From Theobroma cacao (lineage: Eukaryota; Streptophyta; Magnoliopsida; Malvales; Malvaceae): a stretch of 64,000 bases of DNA. How positions within the stretch are numbered: position 1 is the first letter of the stretch; every line of letters starts with the position of its first letter. Of this stretch, positions 12,040-23,280 are shown piece after piece. The DNA lies in assembly GCF_000208745.1 (NCBI RefSeq), contig NC_030858.1, positions 25,056,924 through 25,120,923 on the forward strand, given 5' to 3'. Below the pieces are notes generated by a model. That model made no database searches. It had not been told where the DNA came from and worked only from the letters and a program-made list of their open reading frames with translations. The translations under genes and the position numbers were made by a program.

Positions 12040-12510
12040 AAGGTAGAGTTTAAAGTTTGTGAAACGTCATGTTGGGAATGTGTGACACGCTAGCGTTCAC
12101 AGTTGGTGAGACGTCATGGAGAGAATCTGTGACACGTCAAAGTTAAAAGTTGGTGACACGTCATAGTGGGAATCCGAGACACGCCAGCGTTCAGAGTTAG
12201 TGAGACGCCATGGAGGGAATTTATGACACACCAAAGTTCAGAGTTGGTGACACGGCATGGAGGGAATCTGTGACACGCCAGTGTTCAGAGTTCATGAGAG
12301 GCCATGGAGGGATTCTGTGACATGCCAGAGTTAAGAGTTGGTGACACGCCATGGAGGGAAGCTGTGACACTCCAGAGTTCAAAGTTGGTGACACGCCATG
12401 TTTAGAGTGTGTGACACGACATTGCTTGAAAAGCTGACACGCCATGGTCATAGTTTAGAGTGTGTGACAAGGCATTGCTTGAACAGCTGACACGTCATGG
12501 TTTGAAATAG
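12040..12510 (+). repeat. Left tandem array of the composite MULE (TGACACGCCA motif)
   Basis: Roughly 60-bp units, each made of two ~30-bp halves, repeat the phrases GTGACACGCCATGGAGGGAA and CCAGAGTTCAGAGTTGGTG about eight times with variation. The core TGACACGCC is the reverse complement of the GGCGTGTCA core found in the intron arrays at 12950, 15560 and 18780. It has no spacer-and-repeat regularity of a CRISPR. Its position fits a subterminal array of a non-TIR MULE, where transposase-binding sites often lie. Confidence 0.7.
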
Positions 12511-12779
12511 AGAGAGGAAAAAAAAAGTGGGCAGTTAACGTGGCAATCATGGTAATCGTTTGGACTTCCACTAAATTAATTCCCCTTACTGAAACAAATA
12601 AATAAGAATATTATAAGGCCATTTTTCATTTTAAACAGTTATTTTTCAGAATTTCTAACGTCTGTGTGATTCATTTCTCATTTTCACCGATACCGGAATG
12701 TTCGAGAAGGCTCTTTGTAAGCATAACGACACCACAACACCAGCAACAATTTCGGCTATGAGTGAAGAGGTCAGTGAGT

Positions 12780-13340
12780 CTCAAATTAAAACATTCTCGT
12801 GTTCGTTAATTTTTTACTTTTTTGCTGGGTTTGTTTGATATGTTCGTGTTTTTTGTTTTCTTTTGCAAATGTTGAGACTGTGTTTTCTTACTAGTTTGAT
12901 GGTTTTTGGGGTTAAGTAGTAGTGGTTTTAGGGGTTTGGGTGTTTACCGTGTCACGCCATTATTATTATAGTTAGTTATTGGCGTGGCGTGTCAGCGTTA
13001 GCGTGTGACAACATTTGACTCGATATGCATGGCGTGTGACAACATTTGACTTGATATGCATGGAGTGTCACAACATTTGATTTGATATGCATGGCGTGTG
13101 ACAACATTTTACTTGATATGCATGGTGTGTCACAGCATTTACTTGATATGCATGGCATGTCATAACATTTTACTTGTTATGCATGGCGTGTCACAACATT
13201 TTGCTTGCTATGCATGGCGTGTCACAATATTTTGCTTGTTATGCATGGTGTTTCACAACATTTATTCCTTATTTATGTCTTCAGTATACCTTGTTGCACA
13301 TTACGGCTTAACTCACTGGTGCATGTGTGCCATGTTTTAC
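12780..13340 (+). repeat. Intron 1 of the Ulp1 gene with 31-bp tandem array
   Basis: After the donor-like GTCAGTGAG comes a T-rich intron leader, then from about 12950 to 13270 some nine copies of a ~31-bp unit whose core is ATGCATGGCGTGTCACAACA. The intron ends at TTTTACAG before 13341. The same leader plus array recurs at 15440-15910 and 18690-19150, and in inverted orientation at 33930-34200. Open frames across it (MHGVSQ-type repeats) are by-products of the repeat. Confidence 0.75.
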
Positions 13341-14741
13341 AGATTTAACGTAGACAGTATGAGGATCTTAACAGTTTACTGATCATGTCGAGGGAGAAGT
13401 GGGTGATCAACGTCACAATTAACACCCACTGTAAGTGGTCGCAGCTGCATTACATCACAAAGACTCTCCAACAAAAGGGGGAGTACGATGCAGTTAAGCG
13501 TACGTGCTTCGAAATGCTCTTGGACGTCTATCCACAAGGGTACTTTTGCGTCGGTCTCTTGCACAGCATCATGATTCGCCGGATCACTAAGAGCCAATCA
13601 ATGGACCACGAGCTATGATTTGCCATTAGTAAGAGCAAGGCGCTGCTATCAAAGTAAGAGTTTTGCCTTATCACCGAGCTGAAGTTTGGTCCAATGCTTG
13701 ATGTGTTCAGACGATCGTACAAGGTTACTGCGGACGAAATTCATGCCAGATACTAGAACGGGCAGGAGAGCGTTAAGCTGCAGGCTTTGCTTGATACGTT
13801 CCGCGGGGGCAACTTCCAACGACCAAGAGACGCGACCAAGATGGCACTCGTCTTGATCGCGAATAACATTTTATTTGGTCAAGACTACTGTAGACGGGTG
13901 ACGCCTTGGTTACTGTCATTGGTGGAGGACATCGACGCTTGGAATGTCTTCCCATGAGGGCACTATGTTTGGAAGCTGACCTTGGACTACCTTTTGAAGG
14001 GGTTCGAAAGTGCCTGACTCAAGCATGACAAAGAAAACTCGGTTACGCTACAACATTTACAGATTCGCATGGGTGATACAGATAATATCACGTAACATTT
14101 TTCAGTTTCTTTTAGAAAAAATAATTTATGGCTGCACTCGTTTATGACTTACAGTCTGATAATGGTTACATTTGACTTGCAGTTCTGGGTAATGGAGGCA
14201 ATTTCGACCCTTTGAAAAATAGTTGCCCCTTCTGGTCCGAAGGACAATGTCTACCCACAAATGTACAAATGAGATTGCAATCAGAAGCCAAAAGACTTCT
14301 ACAAGGCATTTCAGAAGTTAGAGTCATCTAAGCATGTGAGTGAACAGCTGCTAATATTTGCTTTGTAATTGTATAATAATTTTCCCTACTCGATAATCAT
14401 AACATTTTATTTGTTTATTTACAGTTGTAGGCACTGGAGACATTGGAACCCACCACAGATGAGGCCCTCCGAGAGTATTTTGTGGACCTTGATGTCTCGT
14501 TATCGAAGGGTCACGGGTACGTGCCAATAGGGCACATGGAGGATCGGTTGGATTGGAGCTTAGGTGCAAGGCAAAAATGAGAAGCTTGAAAGGGAAAAGA
14601 GCCTCTGGTGGCACGAAGCGGATGCCCACCGCCGCTGCTTTAGTTGATGAGTTGTCGAGCCTTGAGTTGATGGACGAAGGGGACGACCATGGTCAAAGCA
14701 GTGAATAGCCGATAAGGACAGTTCTAACGGTTTTGTGTTCT

Positions 14742-15250
14742 CTAATTCCATATGTGATTATTGAATAACATATCTGTGTTTGAAGTTGGACCATGCGACG
14801 GCAGCTCCAGAATCACCCACCGATCCTCCTCAAACTCACAGTGGAAACGACCCGTTGATAAGATCGGTTCTAATGGTTTATGTTCTACATTTCCACATAT
14901 GTTTATCGAGTAACAAGGTAATTTCTGTTATTACAGTTTACGAAAGCGACGATAGGTCCTCAAGCACCTATCGGTCCAATTCCATCACAGACTGCTAACG
15001 AGCCGCCGATAAGGATATTAAAGTTGTAACAATTAATGTTCAACAATTCCATACATGATTATTGAATAACATAGTTATATTTGTTATTGCAGTTTACGGA
15101 AGCGACGACAGGTCGTCAAGCACAGATCGGTCTGGCTCCACCACAGACTGCTAACAAGCCATCGGTAAGGATATTAAAGTTGTAACGGTTAATGTTCAAC
15201 AATTCCATATATGATTATTGAATAACACAGTTATATATGTTATTGTAGTT
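14742..15250 (+). repeat. Multiplied exon-intron unit within the Ulp1 pseudogene
   Basis: Three or four near-copies of a ~155-bp unit lie in a row. Each has a short exon-like part (for example LDHATAAPESPTDPPQTH at 14788; FTKATIGPQAPIGPIPSQTA at 14938; FTEATTGRQAQIGLAPPQTA at 15093). Each is followed by a short intron-like part with a branch-rich 'aacaattccatatatgatta' phrase and a TTGCAG or TTGTAG end. The last unit keeps a GTAAGG donor; in the earlier ones the donor reads GATAAG and is broken. It lengthens a proline- and threonine-rich linker of the encoded protein. Confidence 0.7.
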
Positions 15251-15428
15251 GACCCAGTCGAGAGGAGTCAATGATGGAGCAGTACTACTCGCTAGCTCCG
15301 ACGGATCATGCGCAAGCATGAAAAAAGGATGTTAGAGCTGAAGGCTTCACTTCAGTCATTGACTCTAGCAATGCAAACGCTTGAGGACCGTATCGTTGCT
15401 TGGATTCTTGATGGCCTTAAATCACAAG

Positions 15429-15962
15429 TATGTTTCTATCTTCGCTTGTATTTTGGTGGTTTATGTTTAGCAACTGCTTAGATTGTGTTTTCTTGCTGGT
15501 TTGATGGTTTTTGGGATTAAGTGGTAGTGGTTTAATTGGTTTTTGGTGATTAGTGAGTCAGGACATTTGTATTATAGTTAGTTATTGACGTGTCAACATT
15601 AGCGTGTGACAACATTTGACTTGATATGCATGGCGTGTCGAAACATTTTACTTGTTATGCATGGCGTGTCATAACGTTTAACTTGTTATGCATGGCGTGT
15701 CAGAACATTTTGCTTGTTATTCTTGGCGTGTCACAACATTTTGCTTGTTATGCATGGCGTGTCACAACGTTTAACTTGTTATCCATGGCGTGTCACAACG
15801 TTTAACTGTTATCCATAACGTGCCACAATGTTTTACTTGTTATGCATGGTGTGTCACAACATTTTACTTGTTACTTGTTATGCATGGCGTGTCACAACAT
15901 TTTACAACATTTTATGGTTTGTGGCATTTTATGAGCTAACTAACGATTTTTCCCATTTTGTA
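15429..15962 (+). repeat. Later intron of the Ulp1 gene with the same 31-bp array
   Basis: The donor GTATGTTTC follows ...GLKSQ and the acceptor is TTTTGTAG at 15962. Its leader (TTTTCTTGCTGGTTTGATGG and onward) and its array of ATGCATGGCGTGTCACAACA-type units (about 15590-15910) match intron 1. So two introns of one gene share the same content. Confidence 0.75.
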
Positions 15963-17336
15963 GGGCGGTCCATCTCACGGTGCTAGTTTAGAGCACGATG
16001 ATGCTGATGATGGGCAGCATCATGAACTTAGTGTTCACATTGATGATGACGTTCTTGGTGCTGACGGAGAGCACGTAACTCATGTCGATGACATCGTCGA
16101 TGAAGCTATGGCAGTGGATGTCACCCTTTAATCAGATGATGTTGAAAGAGAGCATGTTCATTTGCCCGAGTCCATTATCAATGCATTTGCTGGAAGGGAA
16201 GGGGACCCTGACTCAGTCGTGGCTGAAGAAGAGCATCTTCCTTTGGCCGATGCATTCTTCGAGGCAACAGCAGGAGCTATCGTTCTTTATCATCAGAGCA
16301 CTCCTGATGCAGTTGAGACGCGATCATCATCACCAAAGTCATATGCTGTCCATCATGGTGCAATAGAAATTTCAGATCCAACTGAGCGAGCATGGCTGAA
16401 AATGACGAGAAAATACATGGCAAGCCCGTACGTCGACCCTTTAGTGAACCGTCGAGATGTGAAGGATACAATCGTAGAAGCCTACGAAGCTTTCAAGAAA
16501 GACGGGTTCGCGAGGTAAGCTCATAAGTAACATTGCAAATATTATTTTTTAATGAAACATTAATCCACCAAGACTTATGAAATTCATTATGTTACATATG
16601 TAGGCGTAACGTTGACTCTTAGGGGATCAAGGGGCTAACTTTTTCATAACCTTAGAGGATCCCAATGAGGAAATGCCAAGTGAACATATCGACGTGTGCC
16701 TCAGCCTACTCTGCAAGGGAATGACAGGACCGAAGTCGAAGCTGTACACTACCCATGCATGCGTGGTTGACACGACATTCTTCGTAAGTTTATTTGAAAA
16801 TTGTTCAATCCTATAAATACTAAGTTTTTATTGCATGAAGTGTAAGCTAATGTTTACACGTTTCACAGGACAACATCCATATGCTACACACGAAATTTGC
16901 ATTGTGGTTTCCAACAGAAGATGCCTAGGCCACAATGCAAATTTCAAATGAGTTGCGGGGGTACGTGGAGGCTGAAAGGCCGACATACGGTAAAAAATGA
17001 GAAGATGTGGATTTCATCCTCGCGCCTTGCAACGTTGGTGGGCATTGGGTGGTTGCGAAGATCGACTTGGTGAGGTGGACGATCAAGGTGCTAGACTCCG
17101 TAAGAACTTCGGATGCTAAGGATAATGGAGTTCGTGCGGGTCAAATGACACCCTTGACGACAATGATGCCAATCATCTGCGACCAAGCCGGTTATTTCAA
17201 CAACAGATGTCGGAAGAGACGGGATTTGATGCCAATACCATTGGATATTCATTTGCCAAAAGCTAAAGTGCATCAACAGAATGATAGTGTCAGCTGCAGT
17301 ATGTTCATGATAGGGTACATGGACCATATTTTATAA

Positions 17337-18120
17337 TCGGAACAGATCAGAGTTAAGTAGAATATGATTGCAAAAATGCATCGGTAATACGCTCTAGAAA
17401 TTTTTTCCAACAGTTGTGAGAGCAAACCCTGAACATATCGGCCCTTGTTTGTACATTTTTTTTTATATAGAATTATTTTTATACAATTAATTTTATACAC
17501 AATTTTTTTGTATACACAATTTATTTTATACAATTCATTGTATACAGAATTAATTCTTTTTGTATACACAATATATTTTATACAATTATTTTTATACACA
17601 ATTAATTTGATACCAAGAATTTTTTTTTCTTTTGTTTACACAATATATTTAATTTGATAAACAGTCGTAAAAAGTCAGTGTGTGACGCCATAAATCTGCT
17701 ACTAGTCAGTGTGTCCCCACATACATCTGCTTTTACTTAGCGTATCACCCCATATATCTGTAATAAGTTAATGTGTCACGTCATAAATCCACTAACACTC
17801 AGTGCGTCAGCCTATAAATTTGCTTCCACTCAGCGTGTCAGAATAATTGGGCCAGCAGTGTCACGTCTTAAATCTGCAGATACTCAACGTGTGACTCTAG
17901 AAATCTGCTTCCACTCGACGTGTCATAACAATTGGGCCATCTCGTGTCACCCCACGATATTGCACCAAGTCTGGTGTGTCATGCCATAAATCTGCTTACA
18001 CTCAGCTTGTCACGACTGTGACACGGCAAGATTCAGAATTTATGACACGCCACTTTTAGAATATATGACACGATTGTGACACACCATTGCTTGAACGGTT
18101 GATACGCCATGGTAATCGTT
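17337..18120 (+). repeat. 3' flank of the Ulp1 gene: AT-rich and TGTCAC arrays
   Basis: 17440-17660 is a tandem array of TATACACAATTTATTTTATA-like units of about 30 bp. From 17680 to about 18000 units of 40-45 bp follow with CACTCAGCGTGTCAC and CATAAATCTGCTTC phrases. At about 18000 the motif flips to TGTGACACGGCAAG-like units, as in the left array at 12040-12510. No coding sequence is supported. Confidence 0.65.
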
Positions 18121-19260
18121 TGGACTTCCACTGAATTTAAAAAAAAATCGACAGTTAACGTGGTAACCGTTTAGACTTCCACTGAATTAATTTATAAATG
18201 AAACGAATAAATGAGAATATTATAAGGCCATTTTTCATTTTAAACACTTATTTGTCAAAATTCCTAACGTCTGTGTGATTCATTTCTCATTTTCATCGGT
18301 ACCGGAGTGTTCGACAAGGCTCTTTGCAAGCGTAACGACACCACAGCAATAACAACAATGTCAGCTATGAGTGAAGAGGTAAGTAAGTCTTAAATTAAAA
18401 GATTCTTTGGACCATTTGAAATCCATCTCCCGAAACTCTTTGTCCCTCCATACACCTCATCACCCAATAAAGGAATTCCCATGTACTTTGCATGAGCACG
18501 AATCTACTTCACAAGCATGACAAAGAAACAGATTATGAACATAAATTAGAATGTCATGAGTTCTTGTAGTTGACAATTACTTAGCTCGAATCTATGGAAA
18601 AACAAAAAAGTTACACCTGTATTCGTTAATTTTTTACTTTTTTGCTGAGTTTGTTTGATATGTTCGTGTTTTTTGTATGTTTTGTTTTGCAAATGTTTAG
18701 ACTGGGTTTTCTTGCTGGTTGGATGGATGGTTTTTGGGGTTAAGTCGTAGTGGTTTTACTAGTTTTTGGTGTTTATCGTGTCACGACATTGTTATTATAG
18801 TTAGTTATTGGCGTGTCAGTGTGACAACATTTCATTTGATATGCATGGCGTGTGACAACATTTGGCTTGTTATGCATGGCGTGTCACAACATTTTACTTG
18901 TTATGCATGGCGTGTCACAAAATTTTACTTGTTATTCATGGCGTATCACAACATTTGACTTGATATGCATGGCGTGTCAGAATATTTTACTTGTTATGCA
19001 TGGCGTATCACAACATTTAACTTGTTATGCATGACGTGTCAGAACATTTTGCTTGTTATCCTTGGCGTGTCACAACATTTTGCTTGTTATGCATGGCGTG
19101 TCACAACATTTTGCTTGTTATGCATGGCGTGTCACAACATTTATTCTTTATTTATTTCTTCAGTATACCTTGTTGCACATTATGGCTTAACTCACTGGTG
19201 CATGTGTGCCATGTTTTGCAAATCCAACGCAGACAGTATGAAGATCTTGACGATTTACCT
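18010..19260 (+). repeat. Second copy of the Ulp1 gene's 5' region
   Basis: This matches 12400-13400 in the same orientation: end of the TGACACGCC array, leader, a short exon MSAMSEE (18358-18378) followed by a perfect GTAAGT donor, intron leader, and a 31-bp array (about 18790-19150). A ~180-bp segment at 18410-18600 is extra. The shared leader probably holds the promoter and 5' untranslated region. Instead of the DUF1985 exon it leads into the hairpin at 19261-19850, so it looks like a shortened, non-autonomous derivative of the same MULE family. Confidence 0.75.
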
Positions 19261-19850
19261 CTCCAAGAGACGGGGGTTTACATGCAGTGAAGCATACAAA
19301 CTTCGAAATGCTCTTGGAGGTCTATCCACAAGCTTCATCTATCAAACTTTGACCTTGCTTGCACGATTGAGTTGTTTGTAGCCCAGTACAGTTTTCTTAG
19401 TACCTCAAGGGAAGCATACATGGGTTTTTCAACCCTCTGCATGAAGTTTGGAAACTCACTTGGTTTTAGGGATCGAGGCATCTCAACTGATGCTCTTATC
19501 TTTGCAAAATCAACAGTCATAGAGTGAAGAGTTGCCAATTCTAGGCTGGACCTCGAATCATGGACCTAGAATTGGCAACTCTTCACTATATGGCTGTTGA
19601 TTTTGCAAAGACAGGAGCACTAGCCAAGATGCCTCGATCCCTGAAACCAAGAGAGTTTTCAGACTTCATGCAGAGGGTTGACAAACCCATGTGTGTTTCC
19701 CTTGAGGTGCTAGGAAAATTGTACTGGGCTACAATCAACTTAACCTTGCAAGAAAGGTCAAAGTTTGATAGACGAAGCTTGTGGATAGACGTCCATGAGC
19801 ATTCTGAAGCACGTACGCTTCACTGCATTGTACTCCCCTATCTCTTGGAG
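19261..19850. repeat. Long hairpin: inverted copies of a DUF1985-RDR chimera
   Basis: Arms 19261-19545 and 19565-19850 are inverted copies with about one mismatch in nine, separated by 19 nt. Each arm has an outer ~75 nt matching the DUF1985 exon of the Ulp1 gene (around 13465-13540, breaking off after CTATCCACAAG). The inner ~210 nt read in the right arm as MAVDFAKTGALAKMPRSLKP, then REFSDFMQRVDKPM and VLGKLYWATI. That pattern (AVDFxKTGxxAxxP, PxEFxDFM, GKLYR) is the one I know from plant RNA-dependent RNA polymerases. The RDR part is therefore a captured host exon piece. The right arm is open in the sense direction across the whole piece. Confidence 0.75.
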
Positions 19851-20019
19851 AGTCCTTATGATGTAATGCAGCTGCGACCACTTACAATGGGTTTTAATAT
19901 TGAGTATGGATAAGCATCTGAGAGCCGAAATCCCCCAAATAGCAATTATAATATTAGGTTAGTTTATTTTTCTTATAACAAGTGTTACTTTTTTAAAACT
20001 TCCCTTAATTTTATTAATT

Positions 20020-20165
20020 TTGTGCCGTGTCACCAACAAGACTGCAACAATTTGGCATGTCATGCCAAGTCTGCATGCACTCAGCGTGTCACCACAATTG
20101 GCCCTTGCCATGTCACTCGCCAAGATTGCAAGAAGTTAGCGTGTCACGCCATAAGTCGACTAACC
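20020..20165 (+). repeat. Short TGTCAC repeat array right of the hairpin
   Basis: A few units with GTGTCACCAACAAGACTGCA, CTCAGCGTGTCACCACAATT and AGCGTGTCACGCCATAAGTC resemble the 3' array at 17680-18000. The hairpin copy therefore has the same left and right surroundings as the full Ulp1 gene. Confidence 0.6.
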
Positions 20166-20462
20166 GATATTGGTGAAATTTAATTACTCATGAAATAGAA
20201 AGGAATTTCATTGTAAGAACATAAACGGTTAAATCAAATGAAATAGAAAAGAATTAAATCAAATCATTAATTGTTTAAAACAAGTGGTAATAAAATGTGA
20301 CAAATGGGGTAATAGTATAGGGACTTTGCAAGTCTATTCAATGTTCAAAACTACGGACAAAATGAAATGAATACTCAAATAATATATCTACAAAATTAAT
20401 AAAAAAAAATAAAGACTCATCTACAGGAGAAAACTAACAAACACTGTGTTAATATCAAAGTC

Positions 20463-20645
20463 TTCATCCACAACTTCCTCTGGTATTATCAAAGTCTTCG
20501 GCCCACTTAAATGGGTTTATCTCTTAATATTGGTAGACATTCCATGCTTGTTGTTCCTTCATAAGATTTGTCTACCAATATTAAGAGATAAACCCATTTG
20601 AGTGGGCCGAAGCCTATGATAAGACCAAAGGAAATTGTGAATGAA
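20463..20645. repeat. 77-nt-arm near-perfect foldback
   Basis: Arms 20463-20539 and 20569-20645 pair over 77 nt with a few mismatches around a 29-nt loop. The inner ~35 pairs (TGGGTTTATCTCTTAATATT in the left arm) are perfect. It lies between the hairpin unit and the 3' end of the mudrA-like gene. It could be a miRNA-like precursor, a small MITE, or another inverted capture. No mature small RNA can be assigned from sequence alone. Confidence 0.65.
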
Positions 20646-23275
20646 TGTATGTGAGAAAGGTATTGCACATGGGTTACAAATTTAGTTAGGTGGACAAGCT
20701 GTTTTCATCCACAACACACCCTACATTTTCAGACATTGTCCTTCGTATTGGACAATTGTTGCGTATGTGACCGACTTGTTTACAACTTGAACATGCTTTG
20801 GGTCTGCGCACTCGTGGAGGCACCGATTGACTTGGAGATGGTGCCGGATTTATGGATGGAACTGCAAATAGGGATGGGTAATTTTGTCTGTTATGCCCGT
20901 ACCTCTTGAATTGCGAACATCTCCTTGCTCGACTGCCTTCACCAGTTGATGGAATCCTTCTCCTCCTAGGTCTCCCGCTTGGCCTCGCTAAGGTGATGGC
21001 AAGACGACAATTTGTTTCACATAAGGAGGGATGTCTCACTCACTAGGATGCCCTACCGGCCTAATGGATCCCAAATAACCCTCCACCAAAACAGTTGTCT
21101 TGTAGTAGTCAGCGCAAAATTCAATGGCTTCACGTTTGCATTTATTGAAAATTACAATAAACTCAATCTTCAAGCACAATGTAAATGTTATGTCAATTAG
21201 GGTTCAAATAAGAAATAAAGATATTCTGACCTTATTGTTGCAATGGCATGGCTGCATGGCAGTAAATTTGTTTGGAACTCACAACATGAACACGTCTTCC
21301 TGGACAGGTTTACAAGTCCATCCATCCTCCCGTCTTTCACTTCGAACTCCACTCAATTGATAGGCTTAACTACAAAGCGATGTGCATCATTAAACTGTTT
21401 GCTCAACTGCCTAGCAACCCAAGGGCTGAGGGGCGTGGTCACCTTGATGGCCTCCTCGTACCAATCATGGAACCAATGCTGGAACATGTCTCTAATGAAC
21501 TAGATCAAAACAGTGATTGGCATTTGTCTTGCATGCTTCGAGCATGAGTTAACACATTCCGCTATGTTGGATGTCATCATTTGGTATCGCCTTGCTGGTG
21601 AATATGCACGTGTCGATCTTTCAAGCCCTTTTCTCATCAGGTCAGTGTGGGCTTTCATGTGAATATGCGTGAGCTAGTTCATATGTTTGTTGAAATCGGA
21701 AACCTTATAGCAATCTCGTGCAAGGGTGCAAATCATACAAACGTCGTTGCGCTTGAACTTGTTTTAAAGTTTTTTTTCAAGTGGTAACCCCATGAACCAT
21801 GGTCCACTTTTGGGTATGCATTTTAGATTGCTTTCTTAATGCCAAGATGCTGATCAGAAATGAACATAGTATTTTCAGAACAACCAACCGCATCACGCAG
21901 CTTGCTAAGAAACCACGTCCACGAGTCTTCATCCTCAACATGGCAGATGCCAAACGTAACTGGATATACGCACTCGTTCGTATCTTTACATACAAAGACA
22001 AACAAAACACCTTTGAACCTGCCTTTCAGATGTGTCGCATCAATTGTAACCGTAGGATGCATTACATCCCTAAACCCCTGAATATAAGCCCCATATGATC
22101 AGAAACAATATTTAAATCTTTCTGCCTTATCAGTAGCTACTGCAGTCATTGTGCCAGGATTTTTTTGTTCCAACATATAAAAATACAAGAGTAGTAGTTG
22201 AAATGAATCCTCTAGTGGCTAGAAAACAAGCCTCTTCACATACTCCTTCGTTTGCCAAGCCTTACCATACAAGCATTCCAATCCCCATTGAATCCTCATC
22301 TCACAAATTATGTCCTTAGGTCTCAATGCTACTCCATTAGCTCAAAGCTTGTGTGACATAAGTTCACCAATTATCTTCACACTCGTAGTTGGAAATCGCC
22401 CTTGCAAACGATCAACAGTACAAGTGTGTTCTATGTGGAATGTCCGAACTTACTAATATTCTCCTCTGTCGGGTAACTTTGTTGCACGCACACTGAACTT
22501 GCATGCCTTGTCCTTGCAACCAACCTTATAACGACCTTTACATGACCTTTTCACTCTTATCGAAAACTTCTCTTTTATAACCAACATGTTCAAAGCTCGT
22601 TTCAACTCGACCTTCGACGAAAACATTCTTCCTTTGTATAAGCGATCATCGGCACATGTTGACTCCTCAATGGTAATTGTTTGGAAAGGGAACCTTTTTG
22701 CACCTACAATTACCCATGTACGAGATATCCCTAAATTTTCCCTTTCCTGATCACTATCATCGAGCAATGTATCAAGGGAACGAATCCCGTTTTCACCAGC
22801 GATGGGGTTATTATATATGGGGTCATCACACTAAACATCTCCTACATCAACACCTCCAACAGGTTCCGTTTCGCATTCAACATTATTGCAAATTGGAATG
22901 TCACTGTCATAAAGGCAATCATCGTCTGAACTGTCATCTTGCCATTGTTCAAACCCATCATTTGAAATGTGATCAAATCTATCTTCACTAGCAACGAACA
23001 AATCCTCATTTCCTTTATCAAATGCAGTATTATCCTCCAACGTCGCAGTGTCACCCTCCAACCTCACATTGTTGTCCTCAAGTGTCGTATTCTCATTTGA
23101 TAATGGCAATACACACTTTACAGTTTCACCCGATCGTTGCATTTTTTTGACACAAACAAGTAATTGGTTTGATACACATCCTGATCGAAATTGTGCAACC
23201 AACTGTTTTGTGAATGTCGTTTGTCTACCAGGTTGCACAAATTCTTGTGCATACCTTAATTGCCATTGTTATGGA

Positions 23276-23280
23276 TTACG
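23276..23280. repeat. Target-site duplication TTACG, left copy
   Basis: TTACG directly precedes the TGTTGG start of copia element B and is repeated exactly at 33431-33435 directly after its AACA end. A 5-bp duplication is normal for copia integrase. Confidence 0.9.

Larger units (their letters stand above)
12768..17336 (+). pseudogene. Ulp1-like (C48) cysteine protease gene of a MULE, broken
   Basis: Exon-like blocks in order: MSEE (12768-12779, then a donor-like GTCAGTGAG); a DUF1985-type block (about 13340-14090) with LQQKGEYDAVKRTCFEMLLD, FCLITELKFGPMLD and VTPWLLSLVEDIDAWN; a linker block (14200-15428) with repeated exons and a helical LELKASLQSLTLAMQTLEDR; an acidic block (15963-16514) with DDADDGQHH and RKYMASPYVDPL; EHIDVCLSLLCKGMTGPKSK (16600-16785); and the protease block (16869-17336). 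That last block keeps His in VGGHWVVAKID, Asp in VLDSVR, Gln in HQQND and Cys in VSCSMFMIGY, the Ulp1 catalytic set. Several in-frame stops (for example near 13616, 13657 and 16928) show it is dead. Known relatives are the ULP-like genes carried by plant MULEs (KAONASHI, CUMULE). Ulp1 enzymes cleave SUMO; the role in MULEs is unknown. Confidence 0.85.

Noticed and set aside
12950..13270. Tandem 31-bp repeats as a possible CRISPR array
   Set aside because: Units are contiguous without unique spacers, the context is plant transposon DNA, and no cas gene is present.
18719..19381. Open frames with repeated MHGVSQHF/ACHNILLV-type peptides, also at 12976-13382 and 33934-34189
   Set aside because: They exist on the array strands only because the 31-bp unit lacks stops in some frames. 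Intron position and repeat origin explain them.
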